A stretch of DNA of 64,000 nt from Herbaspirillum sp. (GTDB lineage Bacteria > Pseudomonadota > Gammaproteobacteria > Burkholderiales > Burkholderiaceae_D), in assembly GCA_028291765.1 (NCBI GenBank), contig JAQGNR010000203.1, positions 1-64,000 of the forward strand. The letters are read 5' to 3'. Both the position numbers and the translations under genes were made by a program. Positions 42,900-53,900 of the stretch are shown here, piece by piece; position 1 is the first letter of the stretch, and each line of letters opens with the position of its first letter. The notes beneath the pieces are model-generated. The model saw only the letters and a program-made list of their open reading frames with translations. It had not been told where the DNA came from and searched no databases.

Positions 42900-44534
42900 A
42901 TGGTTCGGCGATGGCGGGACTTGCAAAAGCCGGCGGCCGCTATCCTGCTGGCCGCGCTGTGCGGATTTGCATCGCATTGCCGCGCGGACGAGGCGTCCGC
43001 GCAACGTCTCTATCGGCAGGCAATTCTGCCGTCCGGCGCAATACTTCGCGGCGACCGGGACGCCAACGGCGCTGTGGAAGGTTCTGACGCCGCCTGCGTC
43101 AACTGTCATCGCCGCAGCGGTTTCGGAACTGCCGAGGGCAAGTTCGTCATTCCCCCGATCGCCGGAAAATACCTGTTCAGACCGCATGGCGACCGGCCGG
43201 AAGATATCGACTTCCGCTACCGGCCGGGATTCGTTCCCAAGCGCGAACCATACACCGACGCCAGCCTCGCGCGCGCTATACGCGATGGCATTGGCAGGGA
43301 TGGAAAACCGCTCAACACACTCATGCCGCGCTTCGCGCTCGACGACGCCGCGATGGCCGACCTGATTGCATACCTGAAAAAACTGTCGAGCGATCCGACC
43401 CCCGGCGTGAGCGACGACACACTTCATTTTGCAACGATCATTACACCCGACGCCGATCCCGTAAAGCGCCAGGGCATGTTGGACGTACTCAACCGCTTCT
43501 TCCGCGACAAGAACGAATTTATCCGCGGCGGCCTGCAGCCGATGAGAAGTGACAAAGGCGTGATGTATCGGGTAGTCCGGAAGTGGCAGTTGCATGTATG
43601 GGAACTCTCCGGACCTGCCCGCACGTGGGAGCAGCAATTGCATGCGCTAAACGCTGCGGAACCGGTGTTAGCCGTCGTTTCCGGACTGGGCGGAACAGAC
43701 TGGGCGCCGATCCACCGGTTTTGCGAACAGGAGTCGATTCCCTGCCTACTGCCGAACGTCGAACTGCCGGTCGATGCGGAGCAGGACTTTTATTCGATTT
43801 ATTTTTCCAGGGAAGTGCTGCTTGAAGCGCAATTGATTGCGCATCGCCTGGGTGAGGATGAGACGGCGGCCGGACGAAGGAGGGCGGTGCAGATATTTCG
43901 GCAGGGAGATGTGGGAGAGCAAGCAGCCGGCGCGCTTGAAGCCGAGTTGCAAAGCAGGGGATGGAAATCGGAATCGCGCGTCCTCAGGACAGGCGGGGCG
44001 CGGGAACTGGCGCGCGCGGTCGATCGCATCGAGCCGGGGGATGCGCTGATTTTATGGCTGCGCCCGCCGGACCTTGCGTTGCTGCCGTCCGTCGCGGCTA
44101 AAAGCCAAACCGTGTTCGTATCCGGTCTGATGGCGCAACTTGAGAATGCGCCGCTTCCATCATCCTGGCGCGGGACGGTGCGAATGACCTATCCGTTCGA
44201 TTTGCCGGAGGTCCGGAAGGTCAGAATGAATTTTCCGCTTGGCTGGTTCAAGGTGCGCAATATCGCGGTGGTGAACGAACGGGTCCAGTCGGATACCTAT
44301 CTTGCCTGCCGCATCCTGTCGGAGAGTCTGGGGAACATGCTCGATAGTTTCGTGCGCGAATATCTGGTCGAGCAGGTCGAGGCGATGTTAAGCAGGAGAC
44401 TCGTCAACGGCTATTACCCCCGGCTGGGACTGGCGCCCGGTCAGCGCTTCGCCTCCAAGGGCGGATATATCGTTCGTTTTGCGAATCCGGATTCCATGCA
44501 GCCGGCAATCGACGGCGCCTGGATTGTGCCGTAG
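42900..44534 (+). CDS. Cytochrome c domain fused to a periplasmic substrate-binding-like protein
   Basis: This 544-residue protein has a signal peptide (KPAAAILLAALCGFASHC) and then a class I cytochrome c domain with heme motif CVNCH at residues 66-70, and a likely Met ligand in LNTLMPRF. From about residue 165 it becomes a type 1 periplasmic-binding fold, as in branched-chain amino acid receptors (LHFATIITPDADPVKRQGML, VLAVVSGLGGTDWAPIHRFC). The combination is unusual. ATG 42900 has AGGA at the right distance; a TTG at 42870 that overlaps the SCO stop is less likely. It could sense or bind a ligand and pass electrons. Confidence 0.82.
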   Translation: MVRRWRDLQKPAAAILLAALCGFASHCRADEASAQRLYRQAILPSGAILRGDRDANGAVEGSDAACVNCHRRSGFGTAEGKFVIPPIAGKYLFRPHGDRPEDIDFRYRPGFVPKREPYTDASLARAIRDGIGRDGKPLNTLMPRFALDDAAMADLIAYLKKLSSDPTPGVSDDTLHFATIITPDADPVKRQGMLDVLNRFFRDKNEFIRGGLQPMRSDKGVMYRVVRKWQLHVWELSGPARTWEQQLHALNAAEPVLAVVSGLGGTDWAPIHRFCEQESIPCLLPNVELPVDAEQDFYSIYFSREVLLEAQLIAHRLGEDETAAGRRRAVQIFRQGDVGEQAAGALEAELQSRGWKSESRVLRTGGARELARAVDRIEPGDALILWLRPPDLALLPSVAAKSQTVFVSGLMAQLENAPLPSSWRGTVRMTYPFDLPEVRKVRMNFPLGWFKVRNIAVVNERVQSDTYLACRILSESLGNMLDSFVREYLVEQVEAMLSRRLVNGYYPRLGLAPGQRFASKGGYIVRFANPDSMQPAIDGAWIVP

Positions 44535-44556
44535 TTCTTCCCCCCTGACACAATGA

Positions 44557-44579
44557 ATACCCTACCGCCGGTTGGGTAT
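44557..44579. promoter_or_regulatory. Hairpin in the leader of the multicopper oxidase trio
   Basis: ATACCC and GGGTAT enclose a shorter ACC/GGT stem, 88 bases before the 44667 start codon. There is no T-tract. It may be a weak terminator after the cytochrome fusion or an operator for the downstream genes. Confidence 0.3.
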
Positions 44580-44666
44580 CCCTCCCTATATTTCTTCCCT
44601 TCCGTCTCTCGTATTCTCTCCTATAAGCCCGGTTCGTGTTTTGCTTATGGAATGAAGGAGATCGTG

Positions 44667-46229
44667 ATGTCTATCGCGAAGTTGATATATGGCGGCCTGA
44701 CGGCGTTGCTGCTGGTGTTCGCCGGCGTCCCGGCCGCCGCACAGAGTTTCCGGGTGCAGTGTCCCAACGGAACGTCCCTGCACAAGTCGCTGGACGGGAA
44801 GATCGATTCGATGATTATCGGAGACGCCACGCGTCCGACCGCGGCAAATGCGAACCCGCAGATCAAGTGCCAGCATATCTCGGGCGGGGACGGTTTTGCG
44901 ACGATGGCGGATGGACAGCAGATCTATCTGTTCGGTTTTGGGGCCTTGTCCGGGCTGGCCGATCTTGATAGCGGCCTGCCCGGAACGCAGCCTGCGAAAA
45001 CTTTCAACAGCGTGTACGCCGGGCCGGTATTCCCGGGCGACAGCACAGCGCCGAACAATGCAGCCATTACGGAGCCGGCGCTCATGATGAATAACGGCGT
45101 GCTTGCCGCTCAGGCGCCGGGGCCCATGATGGCCATCGACGAGGACGATGAATTTTTTCTGACGCTCTCGAATGTCGGCATGATCATGCGGCCGGATCTA
45201 TTCGAGCAGCACACCGTACACTTCCACGGTTATCCCAACGCATCGTCGTTCTTCGATGGCGTGCCGGATGCATCGGTCGCAATTAATATCGCCGCCAGTT
45301 TTACCTACTATTACACGGCGCCCGACGCCGGCACCTATTTCTGGCACTGCCACATCACGCCGCCCGAGCATCTGCAAATGGGCATGGAGGGGCAGCTTTT
45401 CGTCAGACCGCGCCAGAACCGGCTCACCCCGGGAGCAAACCTGTACACCGCGCTGCACGACTACCTCTATCCGGCCGCACCGGTTTCAACGCTGGCATCC
45501 GCTCACTACCCGAATGCGACATTTCCACCGGAAGACTGCAAGACGGACATCCTGTGCTCCGCACCACTTCCGATCAAGGATAACGGTGCGGTGCAAAAGG
45601 CGGGGGCGCAATACGCGTACAACGACGGTGATGGCTCTACCCGTTACGACGTCGAGTATCCGGTACAGATGATGGGTTTCGATCCGAATTTTCATTTCAT
45701 CGGCATGACGTTCAATCCGGAGCTGTTTGCCAACATGAAGGATAAATACTTCTTGCTCAGCGGCCGCGGCTATCCCGACACCATCGGCTTGCCCGGTTAT
45801 GCCGGCCTGCCTGCCGCCTCCGGTAATCCGTTGCCCGGCGGCGCCATGACGACGGCGGCCAGTGACGGCATATCCCGGCAGTCGCAGGTACAGCCGACGC
45901 TCATTACGATCAACAAGACCGGCGGACAGACCCGGGCGCTGCTGCGTGTGTCGAACCTGAGCGTGACCGAATATCACACGCTGGCGACAGTAGGCGTGCC
46001 GATGCTGGTGATTGGCTTCCATGCGCGCCTGCTGCGGGATACCGCCGGCGAAAATCTGTACTACACGACGAACTCGCTGACCATCGGAGGAGGCGAATCC
46101 GCCGATGTCATTCTCGATGTGAGCACTGTTCCCACGGGTACCTATTTTCTCTACACCCCGCAACTTGATCATTTGTCGAACGATGCCGAAAACTTCGGCG
46201 GCATGATGACTGAAATTCGCGTTCTATAG
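44667..46229 (+). CDS. Multicopper-oxidase-like secreted protein with type 1 copper motif only in the first domain
   Basis: This 520-residue protein has a signal peptide (LIYGGLTALLLVFAGVPAAA). The first cupredoxin pair contains HTVHFHG (H182, H185, H187) and WHCHITPPEHLQMGM (H227, C228, H229, H235, Met 238 or 240), the latter with two more residues than the canonical HCH-x3-H spacing. The second half (TEYHTLATVGVPMLVIGFHA) keeps the fold but lacks HPxHxH and a final HCH. It therefore cannot form a full trinuclear site alone. ATG 44667 follows AAGGAG at the best spacing; the frame is open to 44553. The next gene starts nine bases after its stop. Confidence 0.85.
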   Translation: MSIAKLIYGGLTALLLVFAGVPAAAQSFRVQCPNGTSLHKSLDGKIDSMIIGDATRPTAANANPQIKCQHISGGDGFATMADGQQIYLFGFGALSGLADLDSGLPGTQPAKTFNSVYAGPVFPGDSTAPNNAAITEPALMMNNGVLAAQAPGPMMAIDEDDEFFLTLSNVGMIMRPDLFEQHTVHFHGYPNASSFFDGVPDASVAINIAASFTYYYTAPDAGTYFWHCHITPPEHLQMGMEGQLFVRPRQNRLTPGANLYTALHDYLYPAAPVSTLASAHYPNATFPPEDCKTDILCSAPLPIKDNGAVQKAGAQYAYNDGDGSTRYDVEYPVQMMGFDPNFHFIGMTFNPELFANMKDKYFLLSGRGYPDTIGLPGYAGLPAASGNPLPGGAMTTAASDGISRQSQVQPTLITINKTGGQTRALLRVSNLSVTEYHTLATVGVPMLVIGFHARLLRDTAGENLYYTTNSLTIGGGESADVILDVSTVPTGTYFLYTPQLDHLSNDAENFGGMMTEIRVL

Positions 46230-46238
46230 GAGCGGGCC

Positions 46239-47879
46239 GTGAAGCATCGACTACACAAATGTAGCGAGACGTTCGCCAAATCGATCATGTTGTCGATGGC
46301 GATGCTGGCTGCGAATGCATTCTGGAACGGCGCGGCGCAAGCGGCCGTCCCAGGCATCACGGGAGGCGTCAATACGCCTGTTTTCTCGATGGTCGCGAGC
46401 GCTGGGAATTCCTCTCAGCCGGACGGCTCCCTTGTCTATTCCTGGGGGTATGGATGCGGCAAAGCCGGCGCTACGGCCGGTGCGATTGCGTCGGCTTTGC
46501 CGGCGGGATTCGCGCCGGCTGCGATGAGCAGCGTCAATTCCTGTTCTCCCATGCAGTTGCCGGGACCGACGCTCATCGTCACCGAAGGCGATACGGTCAC
46601 GGTCGACCTGGCCAATGAGCTGCCGGTCGCCGCGGGAAATACGTCGATTGTGTTTCCGGGCTTCCAGGTCTGCTACGGCGCGATCAGCGCGGGCGTTTGC
46701 CAGCCTTCGGCCACCAACGGTGTCGCGGGCATACTCACGCGTGAGGCTGTGCGCGGAGCGACGGTCCGCTATTCTTTCCTTGCGGCCAAGCCCGGTACCT
46801 ACGGCTATCACAGCGGCACCCATGCCGAGCTGCAGGTCGAAATGGGTTTGTACGGCGCAATCATTGTTTTGCCGAAGGCAGCACCTGCGCGCTGTAACAA
46901 GTCCGCGCTCGGCACGCAGACCGATTTCCGGCTGGCGACATCGGCCTACGGGCATCCGCTGACCTGCTATGACCGCGAATACCTGTTCCAGTTGGCGGAA
47001 ATGGATTCCACTATCCATTCGGCCGCGCAAGACCAGGTCCAGTCCTGTGACACGGCCCTCGTTGGCGGGGCGAAAAGCTGCCCTCCGATCGAGGTCAAAA
47101 CCGAGCCGTATCATCCTAATTATTTCCTGATCAACGGGCGCTCGATGCCGGATGACATGGATGCAGCGTTCTCGCCGGCCTATCCGAACCAGCCGTACAA
47201 CGGCAATCCGCATTTGCATCCGGGCGAAGCCATGCTGGTGCGCGAAATCGGCCAGGGACGCATCCAGCACCCGCTGCATATCCATGGCAATCATGCGCGC
47301 GTCCTTGCCCGGGACGGCAATCTGCTGCTGTCGGCAGTTGACCAAAGCAGCCTCGCAGGGCCACTGATCTTTACCTTCCCGTCGGTCCCGGGACAAACAG
47401 TCGACGCGCTTTTTACCTGGACCGGCAAGGGGTTGAACTGGGATGTGTATGGTCACAACTTCACCGGCCGCGCCGGCGCCGTAGATCCCAGCCCATGCTA
47501 TCCGGATGTATCCGGCTTCTATACCGATGCCAGTAATCCGCCGGCCGTACCGGGGGTCACGCCGAATTACGGCGAATGGTGCGCGGATCACAACAAGCCG
47601 ATACCGGTCACGCCGCCGGATCCGCAGATCGTCACAAACGGTTTGTGGTACGGCGGTACCCCCTACCTTGGATTGCGCGCCAGCGACAGCGGAGGGGTGC
47701 AGGCGATAACGACGCCGCTGCCGCCCACCACCACTTCGCAAAACCCCAGCGCCGGATATGCCTTCATGTGGCATTCGCACGATGAGCGCGAAATTACGAC
47801 CAACGATGTGTTTCCGGGCGGCATGATGATGATGATGATTATCGACCCGCCGGGCGCAGCAATCGACGAAAAGTTGTGA
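46239..47879 (+). CDS. Multicopper-oxidase-like secreted protein lacking the type 1 Cys
   Basis: This 546-residue protein starts with GTG 46239 behind AGGAG and has a signal peptide (SIMLSMAMLAANAFWNGAAQA). The HxHG motif of a first laccase domain is missing; the second motif is altered to YGYHSGTH. A complete HPLHIHGNH lies at residues 344-352. The final motif is WHSH (H512, H514), with Ser in place of the type 1 Cys, followed by an unusual run of five Met. Together with the 44667 product it would supply a full set of copper ligands. The 2863-residue protein follows 27 bases later. Confidence 0.84.
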   Translation: MKHRLHKCSETFAKSIMLSMAMLAANAFWNGAAQAAVPGITGGVNTPVFSMVASAGNSSQPDGSLVYSWGYGCGKAGATAGAIASALPAGFAPAAMSSVNSCSPMQLPGPTLIVTEGDTVTVDLANELPVAAGNTSIVFPGFQVCYGAISAGVCQPSATNGVAGILTREAVRGATVRYSFLAAKPGTYGYHSGTHAELQVEMGLYGAIIVLPKAAPARCNKSALGTQTDFRLATSAYGHPLTCYDREYLFQLAEMDSTIHSAAQDQVQSCDTALVGGAKSCPPIEVKTEPYHPNYFLINGRSMPDDMDAAFSPAYPNQPYNGNPHLHPGEAMLVREIGQGRIQHPLHIHGNHARVLARDGNLLLSAVDQSSLAGPLIFTFPSVPGQTVDALFTWTGKGLNWDVYGHNFTGRAGAVDPSPCYPDVSGFYTDASNPPAVPGVTPNYGEWCADHNKPIPVTPPDPQIVTNGLWYGGTPYLGLRASDSGGVQAITTPLPPTTTSQNPSAGYAFMWHSHDEREITTNDVFPGGMMMMMIIDPPGAAIDEKL

Positions 47880-47906
47880 TCGTGTTGTGACAGCCGAGGA
47901 TTAATA

Positions 47907-50900
47907 ATGATAAAAATCACAATGGTGCTGAAGCGGCTGCCGCTAGGATTGGCCTCTGCCGCAATTGCAATTGCAATTGCAACTGCAATGGCCCTGGCGG
48001 CCGCATCCGCCTCGGCCCAGACCGCCGCGCTTACAACTGTCAATCTGACCGCGCAGCGCATGAGTACGACGCTGCCGGACGGCACGACTGTGCCGATGTG
48101 GGGCTATTGCACTGACGACCTCCCGCAAAACGCGGGCCTGAGCGGCGGCAGGCTGCTCAACGCCAACGCCTGCACCGTCGCCGTGACGGGATCGGCGCTG
48201 CGTGTGGCGAATACTAACTGGACTCCGGGACCGACAATTGTCGTGCCGGTCGGCAATGAGCTTAATATCAGATTGACCAACAATCTCGCGAGCGGGACTT
48301 CGACCTCACTAGTCATCCTCGGCCAGATTGGCGGCAGCGCCGGCAAGCCCACGCGTGACGCCGCGCCGGTCAATCATCCCCCTCAGACAACAACTACCTG
48401 GCCCGCCAACGCCGCTGCCGCCGGCGCCGGTTTCGTACCGCCGCAGCAAGCCGTGCGCGCGCGCGCCTTCGGCCAGGAGGCAGCGTTTAACGGGAATATC
48501 TCGTATACCTGGAACACCAACATCGCACCGGCAGCCGCGAGCGCCAAATATCTCAAGCCCGGCACGTATCTTTATGAAACCGGCAGCCACCCCTCTTTGC
48601 AGGCCCCGATGGGCTTGTACGGTGTGCTGATCGTAACTAGTCGGCCATTGTATGAAATCGAGGAGCCCGGCACCTCGGAGGCGTCGCAACAGCTGGAGAA
48701 CCCCGGTCATGCCTTCCCCGGCGCTTATGCCGCCTATGCGGGGACTGCGTCGCCGCTTGCCAAATTGGCCGGCGTTCCTTACGACATGGATGCGACACTA
48801 CTGTTTTCCGAGATCGATGCAGTTCAGAACACCGCGGTTGACGCGGCCGCGGTTGCAGGAACCAGCGAATCGATCCGCTGGAACGATGCGCGTTGCACGC
48901 AATCGCAAAAGCCGGGAGCGGCCGGCGCAGCGCAGGCGCCATGCTACCCGGCGGCAGTGAACTACGCGCCCACCTATTTTGTCGTCAACGGCAAGCCGTA
49001 CAATCAGACCAGCCCGGCCGATACATCGGTCGTGTTGCCCGATCTGGCGGGCAGCGACTACGTAACCGGCAATATCCTGGTGCGCATGGTGAACGCCGGA
49101 TTGCGCACGCACACGCCGTCCATCGTGGGCATGCCTTTCACGCTGATTGCCGAAGACGGCAACGTCGCGCCCGGCAACACCAAGATGCAGAACGAAGTCA
49201 ATATGCCAGCGGGCAAAACGATAGACGCGTTGATACACCCCATGGCCGGCGCGCCGGCCAGCACACTAAGACGATACCCTGACGCCGTCTATCCGTTTTT
49301 CGATCGCGGGCTTGGCCTGACGACCGGCAACGAGACCAGCGGAGGCATGCAGGGATACATCGTGGTCGCGCGGGCGGGTACGGCCACGCTCACCGGCGCC
49401 GCGTTGGCGACGGCGCTTAACAAGACTGTCGGCGCCAGCGCCAAACCGGCTGTCGCGGCGACGGCCAATCCCGACTACTACACGCTCTCTCCCAATGCGA
49501 CCTCCTTGAGCAACAATGTCCTGACCAACGACATCGGCGTCACGCATGCGGTCACACAGGGACAGACATTGGTTAGCGGCGCCACCTCGACCACGGCGCT
49601 GTTGGGGCACGGTTCCGTGACGCTTGAAACCAGCGGCAAGTTCACCTATACGGTGACGACGCCCCCCGCAAATTCGGCAGCCCCCGTCATTGATAGCTTC
49701 ACCTACTGCGGCAATAATTCCGCCACCGTTTGCGCGCTGGTAACGATCACATTCGAGGCCACCGGCGCCGCACCGACCGCCGCCGCGCGGATCTACGACA
49801 ACAGCGCCGTCACCGCCTATCCGAGCAATGTGGCATCGTTGCTCAGCGTGCCTCGCGGAGCTGGTCTGCTGCAGGGCGCGGTTGACCCGAGCGGCTATCC
49901 GATGACGGCAAAATTCTCCGGGGCAGCCCCGGGCTGGGTAGCGCTTAATAGCGATGGTTCGTTCAAGGCGACCCCCTGTTCGCCGGCTCCCGCGACTTGT
50001 ACATTCCAGTTCGTGTCGGTCAATTCGCAGGGCACGTCGAGCCTGCCGCAGACCGCCACGGTGGCGTTCCCTGCTGGCAGCGGCCTGCCGGTGCGCCTGA
50101 TCGACGCCCAGAGCAGCACGGTATTGCAGAACGATTACAGTTGGGTCATTGAAGAAGATCAGACCTGGCACACCACCGATGCCGGCGTGACGCCGCCGCT
50201 CGTCAACGGCACGCCGCCGCCCAGTCTGGCGACGAGCTTTTTCCACAGCTATATGCCGGTCGTAGCTTCCGGCTGTACCGGGCCGTTGAGTTGCTCGGAT
50301 GCACAGGCCGTGAGCGGTACTGCAGTGGCGCCGCGGACGCGTTCGCTGCCCTCCGATGTCGCACTCGATCCGACCAAGTGGTACTTCATCTCCATTTTGC
50401 CAGGCGATGCGGCCAATCCATTCATCAGCGGTTTTGCCAGAGATCCGTTGCTCACTCCCGGCTGTCTGACGCCGAGCGCAGCCTCGGCCAATGACGCCCA
50501 ATGCGGGCATACCATCGGCGGCATAACGATTGCTCCGCGGACGGGGGCCGGCTATCCGGTCGCAACTGTCAAAGTTGAACCCAATCCGTTGAAGCCGGCG
50601 CAGTTGTCCGTGTATATTTTCGAAGACAGCAGCCCGACCAACGGCGATCCGGACGCGATGGAGCACGGCCTGGGCGGCTTCGAGATTACCATCTGGGACG
50701 TGGCGGGCCGCTCCGGCGATCCGATCGGCCAGATAACGTATGACGCGTTCAATTCGCCGTTGACGAATGCGCTTCTCGGCACGCCGGGCTGCCCGAATAC
50801 ATACAGCCCGACGGCGTCCGCGGCAGGTCAGGCAGCAGGTCAGACAAGCCCGAATTACGCCAAGAGGGATTTGACAGGCGTCATCATTACCTGTCCCAAC

Positions 50901-53900
50901 GATCCCGTGGATCCGGCCAACCCGAGCGCCGACTATGCTTTGCAGGGACAGGCGCTCGTCAAAAACCTGATGCCGGCCCGTCTGGATGTGATCGCCAATT
51001 CCGGCGCGGCGCGGCGCGGCGCGGGAGAAATCTGGCACCAGGTTTCCACTTTGGAAGGCACCCCCGCGCAGGACGCTTTTGTCAAGTCGGGTGAACCGGC
51101 ATACTTCCAGGAGTTCGGCCCGCCCGGATTCCATACGTTTATCGGCTTCGTCAACCCGGCGCATATCACGCAGCAAAACATCATCGCCACCCACGTGCCG
51201 GTAAGCGGCGTTCCTCCGGTGCAAACCGGCGATACCGAGGGGCCGCCGATAACCGGGCCGGTTGCGCTTGCCACAACCAGCGTGTCCGGCCGCGTCACCA
51301 GCCTGCATATGTCGCGCCCGATCATGGAAACCCTTTGGGATTCCGGATCGCGCAAGCCGCTGGCCGCCACCTCATGCCTGGTCGGACTGAACCAGCAAGG
51401 CGAGCTTGGCCTCAATATCGGCTTCGCCGCCTGCGACAGCGACGGTAATTTCACGCTGAGCAATATTCCGGTCGGTTCGTACATGCTGGTCATCTGGGAC
51501 CGTTGGCTTGACCAGATCATCGCCTTCAAATCGGTCCAGGTGGTGGCGGGCAAGACGCCGGATGCAAACGGCAACCCAGTTCCGGCGGCCGCCGTCGCCT
51601 TGGGCAATATTCCGGTGTTCAGCTGGTTTACCCGGGTCGAGACGAGCGTCTATGTTGACCAGAACGGCAATGGCGTGCGTGACGCCGGCGAGTCGGGCAT
51701 TGCGCAGGTGCCGGTGGCGATCCGGTTCCGTGACGGTTCGGTCTCCAATGTGCTGACGACCGATTCCGACGGCAATGCGGTATTTAATGAGCTGTTCCCG
51801 CTGTTTAACTGGTATGTGGTGGAATCGGACCGTACCCGCTTTGCCAACACCGGCGTCAACGTGACGGTCGATGCCGGCGGTTTGCCCGATTGCGCGACCT
51901 ATAATCCGGCCAACGGGCAGGGCGCAGTCGGCGCGGCCAATCAGAACAGCGCCATGCCATGCACCAGAACCGGCGGTATTCTCAACTCTTCATACGTATG
52001 GAATGACCCGGTCTCCGGCAAGAGTTTCGGCGCGGTGCCGGCGGGATTGGGCAACGGCACGAACCGCAAGGATAGCGGAAACGTTCTGTACGAAGGCCTG
52101 CAGGGTTTCATCAACCAGACCCAGATTCTCGACTGGGGCAAGCGTCCTCTGAACGTCGGCGAAAACGGCGGCATCCAGGGCATGGTCGTGTATGCCTCGA
52201 CGCGTGGTTTTGACGATCCGAGTCTCGAGCTTCAGTTCAAATGGGAACCCGGAGTGCCGCGCGTGAAAGTCAACCTTTACAGCAAGACGCTCAATGCAGA
52301 CGGTACGGCAGCGCTGACGCTGGTCAATTCCACGACCACCACCAGCTGGGACGACTACGCCAACGGCGTCAAAGCCGACGGCACACGGAATATGGTTTGT
52401 CCCGGGCAGGATTCGCAGGATCCGTTCCTGACCTATACGCTCGGCACGGCCAACCAGTTCAAGTGTTATGACGGCTTCCATTTGTGGAACCAGGTTCAGC
52501 CGGCGGTCTATGATGGCGCCTATGTATTCAATACCGATTCGGCCGGCCAGCCTCTTGCTCCGGGCAGATATGTGGTCGAGATTATTCCGCCCGCAGGATA
52601 CGAAATCGTCAAAGAAGAAGACAAGAACATTCTGATCGGCGATGCATGGGTGGCGCCCGCGGCACAGCAATTCAACACGCTTGCCAATATTTTCATCATG
52701 CCGGATCAGGCACAGGTGGCCGCCTATTACAACCCGAATAATCCGAATAATCCGACCACCAGTCTTGGATTCCAGGGTGCCAAACAGCAGTTTCCGAATT
52801 GTGCCGGTACGATGCGCACGGTCCCCGATTTCATGAGCCTTTTCCCCGGCTCCGGCCAGGTAGCGCCATTCGCGGGAGTGCTCAAACCGCTCTGCGATCG
52901 CAAGGAAGTGCTGCTTGCAGATCAGTCCACCGCCAAAGCGAGTTTCTTCATCTTCAGTAATACGCCGGTGGCGGCGCATTACACCGGAATGATCCTTAAC
53001 GACGCAGCCACCGAGATCAATGCCATGTCGCCCGATTTCGGCGAGAAATTCGCGGTCCCCTATGCGCCGATTTCCGTCCGCGACATGAACGGTGTGGAAA
53101 TTTCCAGGGTCTATTCCGACCAGTGGGGTACTTTTAACGGCATGGCGCCGTCGACATGGCAAGTCAACGTGCCCAATCCAAGCGGATACTCCCCCAATAT
53201 GCTGCAGAGCTGCATGAACGATCCGGGCCCGATACTAGACACGCGTCCAGGCTCGTCCACTTTCGGCCAGATGATTACCGATCCGCTGTTCAACCCGTCA
53301 TTCAGCAATTTCTGCTACGAGTGGCCATACATGCCGGGAGCAACTGTATACCTGGATACGCCGGTGGTGCCGGTGGCCGCGTTCGCCGACGGCTACAATC
53401 CGCCGGACTGCAGTTATCCCGACAGTACGCCGTCGATCAAGCGTGTGGATGGCGACGGCATCGGGCCATGGGTGGCAGCCGCGGACGGCACGCATACGCT
53501 GAAGATCACGGCGCTGGGCGATGCCGACGTGCCGAACCCGGCTTACCAGGGGCCGAGCGCGACGGCTGCACCGTTTAATCAGCGTATCGTGAAGCGGCAT
53601 TACGGATTCGGTTCGACGCCGGGCACGGTCAGCGTAAACGGCATTCCACTGATCAATGTGTCATGGTCCGACGCCGCCATCACCGCCACAGTGCCTCCCG
53701 GCGCGGCCACCGGCGAACTGATCATCAGGAATGCGGCCGGCTTGTCCAGCGTGGACTCGGTTACCGTGAATGTCGGCGGTCCGGCCCCGGCGGTGGTCAA
53801 ACCCGCCTTTTCCAGTCCGACAACCGCCTCCACGACCGGAGTGGGTTTCCCGCACCCGATCCAGGATGCGATCGATGCCGCCAAGCCGGGCAATCTGATC

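Noticed and set aside
46251-47780. 509-residue minus-strand frame opposite the second multicopper oxidase gene
   Set aside because: Arg/Gly-rich shadow of a gene with signal peptide and copper motifs; no independent support.
49266-51308. 680-residue open frame on the minus strand opposite the giant gene
   Set aside because: It is Arg-rich, has no recognisable motif or ribosome site, and mirrors a well-supported secreted protein. GC-rich third positions create such long antisense frames throughout this region.
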